From positions 1 to 24,795 of the forward strand of contig NZ_CALTTX010000039.1 in NCBI RefSeq assembly GCF_943912325.1: a stretch of 24,795 nt of DNA, written 5' to 3'. The DNA is from an uncultured Microbacterium sp. GTDB lineage: Bacteria > Actinomycetota > Actinomycetes > Actinomycetales > Microbacteriaceae. The position numbers and the translations under genes are program-made. The notes under the pieces were generated by a model. It ran no database searches. It was not told the origin of the DNA and was given only the letters and a program-made list of their open reading frames with translations. Below are positions 14,843 to 22,121 of this stretch, piece by piece. Every line of letters starts with the position of its first letter. Within the stretch, counting starts at the first letter, position 1.

Positions 14843-16474
14843 CTACTTCGAGGTGAGCGTCAGCGTCAGCGTCGAGGTGTAGGTCCCCGCCACCGCATCG
14901 CTCGGCGCCTTGAAGGTCAGCGCGGCGTTGAGCGCCGTACCCACCGCCAGGGTGCCCTTGCCCGCTGCCGCCTCGGCGAGCTTCGCGACCGGGTACACAG
15001 CCGCGCCAGCGAGCTGCGCCGAGCCCAGCGTGATGCCGTCGGTGACGCCGCTGACGATCGTCGGTGCGATACCGAGAGCGCTCTTCGCGATCGTGTTCGA
15101 CCCGCTCACGAAGTCGGTCGCGTCCGCCTTGAGCGTCCAGCCGAGCAGCGCGTTGCGGTCATCGGTCACCGTGAACTGGCCGAGGTTGACGGCCGCCGTG
15201 GTCTCGCCACGCTTGACGGCCGAAACCGGCGTCAAGTTGACCGAGGCCGCGGTGCCCTCGAGCGCGAACTTGCCCGTGTTGGTGACGGCGGCGCTCACGT
15301 TCGTCGAGCCCTGCGTGGCGCTCGAGATCGTGAAGGTGCCCCATGCCGCGATCGCACCCGTGTTGGGGTCGGTCAGGGCAACCGTGTGGCTGCCGGCAGG
15401 AAGCGATGCCACGTTCACTGTGGCGTTGCCGTTCGCGTCGGTCGTGACCTGACCGAGCGAGGTGGGCGTCGACCAACCCCAGGCGGTGAACGTCTTGTTG
15501 GCGTTCGCCGCACCGGCCGGCACCGTGACCTGCGTCGCGGGTGCCGTGATGTCGGCCACCGTGACCTTGGTCGCGGCGTTCGTCTGATCGGTCGGCTGCG
15601 TGGGAGCGGCGACGCCGGCTGCGGTGATCCACGCGAGCACGCTCGCGGGAGCCGAGTCCTTGGCCGTCAGCGCGACGCGCGTACCGGCCGCGAGGCCCGT
15701 GATCGAGCTGTAGGTTGCCTTGCCCGATGCGTCGAGCGTGAGCGACGCGGCCTTGGCCGAGGCTCCCTCGAGCCAGACGTCCGCCTGCTTGTTGGCGTTG
15801 GCCGACGTCGCGTCGAAGGCGACCGAGGTCGCTCCGACGACGGCCGAAGCGTTCGCCGTGGCCGAGAAGGCGCTGAAGTCGGGCTTTGGCGTCGCAGCGA
15901 CCGGCACGTCGAACGTGAAGGTCGACAGGCTCGGGTTCGCGTTGGGAACGACCGTGATGTAGGTGTAGTTCGCCTCGACGACGGTGTTGCCCGTCCAGTC
16001 GAAGTACGCGAAACCGAGCGAGTAGTCGCCGCCGACCGTCGCGACCGCGCTGCTGCCCGAGGGCGTGCCGAGCTCGGCCGAGGTCTGACCGCTCAGCTTG
16101 AGGTTGGGGAGCAGGTACCCCGCCGACGTCCACGCCGAGGGTGCCGAGGCGTTCCACGCCTTCTTGTTGCGCTCCTGACCGCGCGGAGCGATGAAGGACC
16201 GCACCGAGCTCGCGTTCGCGGGAACGGTGAAGGGGTGGTCGTAGGTGGGGTCGGACGATACCGGCGAGGCGAGCACCGAGTCGCTCCAGTACCGCACGGT
16301 GCCCGCCGGGAAGCCCGATCCGTCCTCTTCCGAGAGCAGGTAGAGCGGACGGTCGGAGCCGACCGTCGTGGTGACGGCGGCGTTGGCAGAGACTGCCGGA
16401 ACCGCGACGAGAGCCGCCGTGACGAGCGCGGCGCCGAAGCCGACCGCGGCACGCTTGACGCGCGAGATGTTCAT
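14843..16474 (-). CDS. Secreted WxL-like surface protein
   Basis: The 543-aa product has a signal peptide (1-32, ending SANA). An N-terminal domain (about 35-190) is duplicated in the lipoprotein encoded downstream. The middle is an Ala/Thr-rich, probably immunoglobulin-like region (about 200-385). The C-terminal domain (about 390-543) resembles WxL: it contains LGQFTVTDDRNALLGWTLKA, with the WTL motif at about 446-448. It ends GTYTSTLTLTLTSK, where the second WxL motif has lost its tryptophan. There is no membrane anchor or sortase signal, so non-covalent wall attachment is expected. The ATG at 16474 is preferred because GAAGGA lies 9 nt before it; the ATG at 16483 directly abuts that site. 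The gene follows the PstS-like gene by 29 nt and ends in a hairpin. High expression is suggested by very uniform codon use. Confidence 0.82.
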   Translation of the reverse strand: MNISRVKRAAVGFGAALVTAALVAVPAVSANAAVTTTVGSDRPLYLLSEEDGSGFPAGTVRYWSDSVLASPVSSDPTYDHPFTVPANASSVRSFIAPRGQERNKKAWNASAPSAWTSAGYLLPNLKLSGQTSAELGTPSGSSAVATVGGDYSLGFAYFDWTGNTVVEANYTYITVVPNANPSLSTFTFDVPVAATPKPDFSAFSATANASAVVGATSVAFDATSANANKQADVWLEGASAKAASLTLDASGKATYSSITGLAAGTRVALTAKDSAPASVLAWITAAGVAAPTQPTDQTNAATKVTVADITAPATQVTVPAGAANANKTFTAWGWSTPTSLGQVTTDANGNATVNVASLPAGSHTVALTDPNTGAIAAWGTFTISSATQGSTNVSAAVTNTGKFALEGTAASVNLTPVSAVKRGETTAAVNLGQFTVTDDRNALLGWTLKADATDFVSGSNTIAKSALGIAPTIVSGVTDGITLGSAQLAGAAVYPVAKLAEAAAGKGTLAVGTALNAALTFKAPSDAVAGTYTSTLTLTLTSK

Positions 16475-16503
16475 AATCGACATTCCTTCGTAGATTGTGT
16501 GGA

Positions 16504-17697
16504 TCAGCTGTTACGGGTGGTTGCGGTGCCAGTGGGCGCCGAGAAGCCGAACTTCGCCTTGACGGCCTTCGCCGTCGAGGGCGAGCCCGAGCCGCCCCAG
16601 TACGTGAGGCTCGTGGGCGAGTTGACGTTGGTCAGGTCGTAGAGACCCTGGTCGAAGAGGGCGTTGCCCGACGTGATCTTGCCCGTCGGCACGACGATGT
16701 AGACCGTGCGGCCCCAGTCGGCGCTGTTGTAGTAGGTGGTGTTGGGAACGAGGTTCGGAGCCGTGCCCGTGAACGGTGCGACCGAATCGATCGACCCGAC
16801 CGAGGCGCCGGTGATGGTGTTGATGCGCGCGGCGCCGTTGGCCTGGCCGACGTAGTTGGCGACGGAGATCGGAACGATCTGGACCTCGTTCGCGGCCGGC
16901 GTGAGCGCGCGACCGTCGTTCTCGGGGATCGAGTTGCCACGCGTGTCGACGGCTGCACCCAGCGTGCTGGTCGTCACGCCGATCTTGCTGAGGAACGTGG
17001 TCCACGTTCCCGAGCTCGACTGCAGGCCAAGGGGCTTGAGCGTGTAGCCACTGCCGCTCAGAACGGTGCTCGCGGCCGCGGAGTCGGCCGCCGAGTAGAT
17101 CGCGGTCAGCTGCGCCTTGGTGAGCGACTGGATTGCCGTCGTCGCCGCCGCCGCGTTGCCTGCGCCGTTCGCCGTGCCGACCTTGAAGACATAGCCGATC
17201 GCGTCCTGACCGAACGGCACATAGGTCAGGGCCGTGCCGGCCGTGCCCGAGACCGACGACGAACGCGCGAGGTCGACCTGGTCTTTGACATTGACCGAAC
17301 CGGTGCCGAAACCGTAGGCAGCGGTCGCTCCCGTCGGGTTCTGGATGTACGCGAGGCCACCGTTCGAGGCGAGCAGCGCGTTACGTCCTGCGCCCGACCC
17401 GTTGGGGCGGTCGAAGGTGTTGCCGTAGGGCTTGGTCTGGATGCTGCCGACGCCGCCGGTGACGCCGAGGGTGAAGGCATCCCACGACGCGAGCAGCTTG
17501 CCCGCGCCCGAGATGCGCACGGGCGAACCCGTGATCGAGGTGCCGTTCGCGAGGGCACCGACGGCGTCCTGCAGGGTGTCGGAGCCGACGATCGAGTAAC
17601 CGTCGGTGACGGGGTCGGCGTTCGCCGCCGTGACACCGATGGCGGCGATGGCGACGCCGAATGCCGCGCCCAGGGCGGCGATCTTCTTGAGGTTCAA
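16504..17697 (-). CDS. Secreted PstS-like substrate-binding protein
   Basis: The 397-aa product has a signal peptide (MNLKKIAALGAAFGVAIAAI and onward, cleaved after TAANA). The mature protein resembles PstS-family binding proteins. It opens with IVGSDTLQDAVGALANG, then VRISGAGKLLASWDAF, a glycine-rich RPNGSGAGRNAL loop and VPFGQDAIGYVFK. Such Ser/Gly loops hold phosphate-like oxyanions in PstS. There is no lipobox and no membrane helix, so it would be free or bound to partners. The start is set at the TTG at 17697, where AAAGG sits 7 nt upstream and the signal peptide begins cleanly. The ATG at 17733 would add twelve residues before it. Its ligand is not determined. It is the second of three PstS-like proteins in this locus. 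Confidence 0.8.
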   Translation of the reverse strand: MNLKKIAALGAAFGVAIAAIGVTAANADPVTDGYSIVGSDTLQDAVGALANGTSITGSPVRISGAGKLLASWDAFTLGVTGGVGSIQTKPYGNTFDRPNGSGAGRNALLASNGGLAYIQNPTGATAAYGFGTGSVNVKDQVDLARSSSVSGTAGTALTYVPFGQDAIGYVFKVGTANGAGNAAAATTAIQSLTKAQLTAIYSAADSAAASTVLSGSGYTLKPLGLQSSSGTWTTFLSKIGVTTSTLGAAVDTRGNSIPENDGRALTPAANEVQIVPISVANYVGQANGAARINTITGASVGSIDSVAPFTGTAPNLVPNTTYYNSADWGRTVYIVVPTGKITSGNALFDQGLYDLTNVNSPTSLTYWGGSGSPSTAKAVKAKFGFSAPTGTATTRNS

Positions 17698-17723
17698 CTG
17701 CGTACCTTTCGGGATGAGGGAAC

Positions 17724-17798
17724 TGCGTGACATGCGAATGCGTGAAATGCGAGGTGATGCGGTGAGTGCGTGTGTTCAGGTGTGGTCGTGTTCAGGTG
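17724..17798. repeat. Two pairs of direct repeats upstream of the PstS-like gene
   Basis: TGCGTGACATGCGA (17724-17737) recurs as TGCGTGAAATGCGA (17739-17752), identical at 13 of 14 positions with a 15-bp period. Farther upstream GTGTTCAGGTG occurs at 17772-17782 and 17788-17798, identical with a 16-bp period. Both pairs lie in the 130-bp gap before the TTG start. They may be regulator-binding sites or mRNA leader elements. They do not fit the 11-bp phase of PHO boxes. Confidence 0.6.
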
Positions 17799-17827
17799 GA
17801 AGGAGAAGTGCAGGAGTGTGGGCCGCG

Positions 17828-20395
17828 TCAGGCGCGACGACGGAGCCGACCGAGGAAGGGGAAGGCGAATGCGCCGACGAGAGCGCCAGCGGCGCTCGCG
17901 GGAATCGCGGAGGCGATAGCCCCCATCGCGGGATCGTCGGGAGTTTTAGCGGCGCTCAGAGGAGCCGCCGACGCGCCCGATGCCGCGACGGGGCCGGTAG
18001 CAGCAGCCGGAACCGCCGGCGCCGCAGCCGCCGGAGCCGCCGGCACACCGCCGTCGGTCGCGGTGTTGTAGACGTTCTCCTGTTGCTGGGGCGTCGCCGC
18101 CGGAGCATCGCTCGGGGCCGGCGTGGACGTCGGCACCTCGGGAGCCTTGCCGTCCGCGATCGCCTTCGCGACGGTGATCGCCTGCTTCGCCCACGCTTCG
18201 GGTAGCGGCGCGTACCCCGCGGGCAGCGACCCCACCGTCGTGCCCGGTGCCTGTCCCACGCTCCCCGCGGCGTAGCGGACGAACGAGGCGTACGCGCTTC
18301 GGAGCGACGCACTCGTCTTCGTGGGGTCGATCGCGGCGTAGACGGGAAGAGTCAGCGGATAGGCATCCTTCGCCGAAGCGACCGCAGCGGATGCGTAGTC
18401 GAGGCCCGATACACGCCCGCCCGCGCCATTCGGCGTCATGACGGCGGTGGCCGCGAGCATCGACGCCGACGAGGCGCCGACGAACTGCCCGCCCGTATTG
18501 CGCAACGAGGCCGTCACGACCTGGTATCGGTCCGCCGCCGGCGCGCTCGTGAGCCCGAGCAGTCGCTGCGTTCCCGGCAGCATGCGCGCGACCTTGCCGT
18601 ACTTGGGCGGGATCGAGTACGGATCCCACGTGCCCGGCCCCTGGCCGTCGCCGCGGAGCGTCAGGTACGCGACGGAGCCGAGATCGCTCGCATATGGCCG
18701 CCACGTGATGAGGTTGATCGGCCCCTGACCTGCGGGGGTGTATTCGATCGGGTCGGCCTTCGAGAAGTTGTCGCGAGCGATGTCGTAGGCCGTGCCCGTC
18801 GGGTTGATCTTCGCATCGGTCGAGTAGTAGGGGTTGACGATCATGCCCCACGGATCGGGCGTGCTCGCGAGAAAGTCCCGCGCGTCTTTGTCGGCGGCGA
18901 TGTACGCCCAGACGGCGCGCGCGGCATCCGATCGTCCCTGCGGCACGATGATGTCGGCGATCGCCGGCCCCGTGAGCACTTGCGACGCCCATTCCTTGTC
19001 GTTCACGGCCAGGAAGTCGGGGTCTTGCGTGATGTTGTAGGGGTTCTTGCCGACGAGATACGAGGTGTCGGCCCCTGTCGGGAGCGACGAGCGGTAGGAG
19101 TAGCTGAGCAGCTTCGCGAGCAGCCGCGGGGTGAGGTTCACGCTCGTGAACGGCGTGCGCGCGGCGTCGAGGTACTCCTGCGGCACGTTTTTGTCGTTGG
19201 GGTTCGGGAAGCGGTCGATCGCGAGCGAGACGGTGATGCCGCTGAGCGCTATCGGCGCGTACTGCAGGGGGTCGTTCTGGCCCTGATCGACGGTCAGCGG
19301 ATAGCTCGCGAGCGCGAGCGGCGCGTCGGTCGTCGTCACCGCGGTCTGCAGCGCGTCGGATTCGGCACTCGTGATGAGCGAGAAGACCGATCCTCCGGCC
19401 TGCGTGCAGACGGCGGGTTGCCACGAGCTCACCGCAAGCGACGCGAGTTCGCTCCCCTGCAGTTGCTTTTCGTTCTGCCCCGACGCGCACGCGCTTCCCG
19501 CCGGCAAGAAGTCGAGCTTCACCGCGAGCGCGTGCTTCCACGAATCGATGAAGAGCCCCGACTGCGTGATGTTGGTGGAGCCGTTATCGCTCGCGCCTCG
19601 GGGAAGCACGACGAGCCAGCATCCCGCTCCGGTCGTCACGCCACCGTTCGTGACGGGTGCGCCGCACCCCATCGCGGTCGACTGCACGACGGTCTGCACC
19701 TCGAACCCGGCCTGACCCGTGCCGTCGTTGCCGGAGCCGACCCACGGCACTTCGCTCGTCGTATACGCGGTGAAGAACTGGTTGTTGTTGACGTCGACCG
19801 ACGTGTCGATCGACTTCTGACCGGTCGCCGGGTCGGTTTTGATTCCGTCGACCCGCGAGCCGTCGCGCGCGACGAACGGGATTGCCGTGTAGGGCGGCAG
19901 GAACGACACGGCACTCGGCGCGGAGAATTGCTGATCGGCTTGCGGGATTTCGGCGAGCGGCATGTTGCGATAGGCGTCGCGGGTCGCACCCACGGCGCCC
20001 GTGCCGCCGTACTGACACGTCGTGCGGTCGGGGCGCGCGGAGTTCTCGGGGTCATCGCCCCAGCACATGAAGATCTGCAAGAAGTTCTCGCCGCCGTTGC
20101 CGCCCGCCGAGGGCGCGATCGACTTCTTGCCGCCCGTCCATGACAGGCGAATGCCCTGGGCCGTGAGGTTCTTGGTCTGCGAGACCGTGACGGCGAGATC
20201 GGGCATGGGGGCCGAGGCGAGGTCGGGATCTTGAACGGATGCCTTCAGCGTGACGGCAGACGAAACATCAGCGTTCGCGGGGGCAGCCGACGTCGCGGCG
20301 CCCGCGACACTCAGCGTGAACGCGATACCTCCGCACACGATGCCGGCGACGAGCGACGCCAGCCATCGCCGCGGCTTTCGCGGTGCCTCGGTCAC
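17828..20395 (-). CDS. Large secreted, membrane-anchored protein with a PstS-like region
   Basis: The 855-aa product has a signal peptide (1-42, ending PANA). An N-terminal domain (about 45-345) contains six cysteines (111, 127, 244, 259, 303, 330), which could form disulfides outside the cell. A PstS-like region follows (about 370-745), with YAPIALSGITVSLAIDRFPN and LTPRLLAKLLSYSY. Next are an Ala/Pro-rich linker (about 750-820), a C-terminal hydrophobic helix (about 824-848) and a basic LRRRA tail. It should be anchored in the membrane with its bulk in the wall. I do not recognise the N-terminal domain. The GTG at 20395 has AGGAGG at 5-nt spacing. A PHO-box-like pair lies at 20450-20471. 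It may be a co-receptor or scaffold for the pst system; that is inference from location. Confidence 0.82.
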   Translation of the reverse strand: MTEAPRKPRRWLASLVAGIVCGGIAFTLSVAGAATSAAPANADVSSAVTLKASVQDPDLASAPMPDLAVTVSQTKNLTAQGIRLSWTGGKKSIAPSAGGNGGENFLQIFMCWGDDPENSARPDRTTCQYGGTGAVGATRDAYRNMPLAEIPQADQQFSAPSAVSFLPPYTAIPFVARDGSRVDGIKTDPATGQKSIDTSVDVNNNQFFTAYTTSEVPWVGSGNDGTGQAGFEVQTVVQSTAMGCGAPVTNGGVTTGAGCWLVVLPRGASDNGSTNITQSGLFIDSWKHALAVKLDFLPAGSACASGQNEKQLQGSELASLAVSSWQPAVCTQAGGSVFSLITSAESDALQTAVTTTDAPLALASYPLTVDQGQNDPLQYAPIALSGITVSLAIDRFPNPNDKNVPQEYLDAARTPFTSVNLTPRLLAKLLSYSYRSSLPTGADTSYLVGKNPYNITQDPDFLAVNDKEWASQVLTGPAIADIIVPQGRSDAARAVWAYIAADKDARDFLASTPDPWGMIVNPYYSTDAKINPTGTAYDIARDNFSKADPIEYTPAGQGPINLITWRPYASDLGSVAYLTLRGDGQGPGTWDPYSIPPKYGKVARMLPGTQRLLGLTSAPAADRYQVVTASLRNTGGQFVGASSASMLAATAVMTPNGAGGRVSGLDYASAAVASAKDAYPLTLPVYAAIDPTKTSASLRSAYASFVRYAAGSVGQAPGTTVGSLPAGYAPLPEAWAKQAITVAKAIADGKAPEVPTSTPAPSDAPAATPQQQENVYNTATDGGVPAAPAAAAPAVPAAATGPVAASGASAAPLSAAKTPDDPAMGAIASAIPASAAGALVGAFAFPFLGRLRRRA

Positions 20396-20449
20396 GGGTT
20401 CCTCCTACGCGGGGCGCACTGCTCGCCCAGACGTGTCGACGGTAAAAGT

Positions 20450-20471
20450 GGTGGGTGTACTGCGGATGAAT
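20450..20471 (-). promoter_or_regulatory. PHO-box-like direct repeat upstream of the 855-aa protein gene
   Basis: Two adjacent 11-mers on the minus strand, ATTCATCCGCA (20461-20471) and GTACACCCACC (20450-20460), each match the actinobacterial PhoP repeat consensus G(G/T)TCAYYYR(G/C)G at 9 of 11 positions. They lie 55 bp before the GTG start. The second unit is nearly the same as a unit upstream of pstC. This gives the surface-protein genes a likely phosphate-responsive promoter of their own. Confidence 0.55.
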
Positions 20472-20531
20472 CGGCCGGGAACGACATCACTCGGAGTGAC
20501 GTGCGCCGATCAAACGCTCTCGATGGGCTGT

Positions 20532-22121
20532 TCACTCGCCGCGCGAACGGAGTCGCCGCGAAAGCACGGGGGGAAGCAAAATGGCGAGGAGGAGCAGCAC
20601 GCCGGCGGCGAGCATGACCCACTGCTGCGGCCCCCAGCCCTCTTCGGGCAGGGTGAAGGGCGACGACACGGCCGCTGCCCCCACCGCATTCGCGGTGCCC
20701 GAAACGAGGTTCCCGTTCGCGTCGTAGACGGGTTCGACCCCGGTCGCCGCCGCGTCGCCACCCGCAGCCGTCGAGCCCGCGGCCGCAGCCCCTGTGCCGC
20801 TCGTCGTCGTGTCGCCGCTCGCTGCCGCACCGCCGCTGGCGCTCGCGCCGGTTCCCTTACCCGTGACGGCGGTCGCCGCGGGCGCGCCGCCCGTGCCGTT
20901 CGTGCACTGCGTCGTGCCCTGCTTGTCACACGCGGCGGGCTGCGGGGCGGTCGCGGCGAGCTGGTTCTTGCCCGGCGAGTCGCCCGCCTTGAACGTGGGG
21001 TTGTTGCAGGCGTTGAAGTCGACGCCGCCGATCGTTCCCGGGATCTTCGTCAGCACATCGGATGCCGCCTGCACGAGGTTCATCGGCAGCGGCGAGTACC
21101 CCAGGGCCGCCGCCTGTTGCTGACCCTCACAGATCATGTAGCCGGCGAACTTGCTCAGAGTCCGCCCCTTGTCGGCGGTGAAGACCTTCGTCGGTTCGAG
21201 CGGCACGATCATGTACGAGTAGCTCGAGATCGGGTACGTGCGCGGGTCGGTGCTGTTGTAGACGCCGTCGAGGTTCTGCGTCAGGTCGGCGTTGATCGTG
21301 GCCGACATCAGCCCGACCGCGACCGACTGGTAGGTCGGCTCGATGTAGTAGCCCGCTTTGTTGAGCACCTTCGCGACGGGGAACCCGGACTTCAGAGCGT
21401 ACGAGTACTCGACGTAGGTGAGCGACCCCTCGCCGTAGTCCTGGCTGACATACGCCGACACGCCGTCCGAGCCCTTCTGCCCCTTGAAGGTCGAGTTCAC
21501 CGCGGGGAACTGCGAGCGCATGCCATAGGTCCACACCGACGGGAACTGCTTCGACATCCAGAGTGTGAACTGCGCGCTCGTTCCCGAGCCGTCCGAGCGG
21601 TAGACGGGGGTGATGACGCGGTCGGGCAGCGCGAGCGCCGGGTTATCCGTCGCGATCGCCGCGTCATTCCAGCGCGTGATCTTGCCGGCGAAGATCTTGG
21701 TGATCACTTCTCCCGACAGCCGCAGGTTCGTGACCCGCTTGCCGCCGATCTTGAGGTTGTACATGATCGAGGTGCCACCCGCGACGATCGGCATGTACGC
21801 GAACTTGACGCTTGGCTGCTCGGGCGCGGAACCGTCTTCGGGCTGCGCCTGGAACGGGATCTCGCTGATCGCGAAGTCGACCGTCTGGTTGATGAAGTCG
21901 GTGCGGCCGGCGCTCGACCCCGTGCCGGAGTAGTCCACCTTCATGGCGTAGTTCGTCGCGACATTGCGGCGCCACTGGTCGAGCGCGTTCTGCGACCAGG
22001 TCGATCCCGATCCCGAGATCGGGGCGTAGGGAGCGTCGGCCGCAGCGGCTGGCGTTGCCACGAGCATCCCTCCGACGACGATCGTGAGGAGTGCGGCGAT
22101 GATGCGCGAGCGGGCGTTCAC
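20532..22121 (-). CDS. pstS: Phosphate ABC transporter substrate-binding protein PstS, C-terminally membrane-anchored
   Basis: The 529-aa product is the extracellular phosphate receptor of the Pst importer. The signal peptide (1-28, ending ATPAAAA) has no lipobox. Phosphate-binding segments are SGSGSTWS (36-43), SGTGSSAGRTDF (65-76) and RSDGSGTSAQF (175-185). The binding domain ends near residue 390. It is followed by a ~95-residue Gly/Ala/Thr-rich linker, a membrane helix (about 500-520) and a basic tail. Actinobacterial PstS is usually a lipoprotein of about 370 aa, so a C-terminal helix replaces the lipid anchor here. The GTG at 22121 overlaps the pstA stop codon in a GTGA junction, showing translational coupling. 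A 136-bp gap with a PHO-box-like site separates it from the next gene. Confidence 0.95.
   Translation of the reverse strand: MNARSRIIAALLTIVVGGMLVATPAAAADAPYAPISGSGSTWSQNALDQWRRNVATNYAMKVDYSGTGSSAGRTDFINQTVDFAISEIPFQAQPEDGSAPEQPSVKFAYMPIVAGGTSIMYNLKIGGKRVTNLRLSGEVITKIFAGKITRWNDAAIATDNPALALPDRVITPVYRSDGSGTSAQFTLWMSKQFPSVWTYGMRSQFPAVNSTFKGQKGSDGVSAYVSQDYGEGSLTYVEYSYALKSGFPVAKVLNKAGYYIEPTYQSVAVGLMSATINADLTQNLDGVYNSTDPRTYPISSYSYMIVPLEPTKVFTADKGRTLSKFAGYMICEGQQQAAALGYSPLPMNLVQAASDVLTKIPGTIGGVDFNACNNPTFKAGDSPGKNQLAATAPQPAACDKQGTTQCTNGTGGAPAATAVTGKGTGASASGGAAASGDTTTSGTGAAAAGSTAAGGDAAATGVEPVYDANGNLVSGTANAVGAAAVSSPFTLPEEGWGPQQWVMLAAGVLLLLAILLPPVLSRRLRSRGE

Noticed and set aside
14816..16642. 608-codon plus-strand open frame opposite the WxL-like gene
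   Set aside because: It has shadow composition, is antisense to a gene with signal peptide, ribosome-binding site and homologous domain, and crosses into the next gene.
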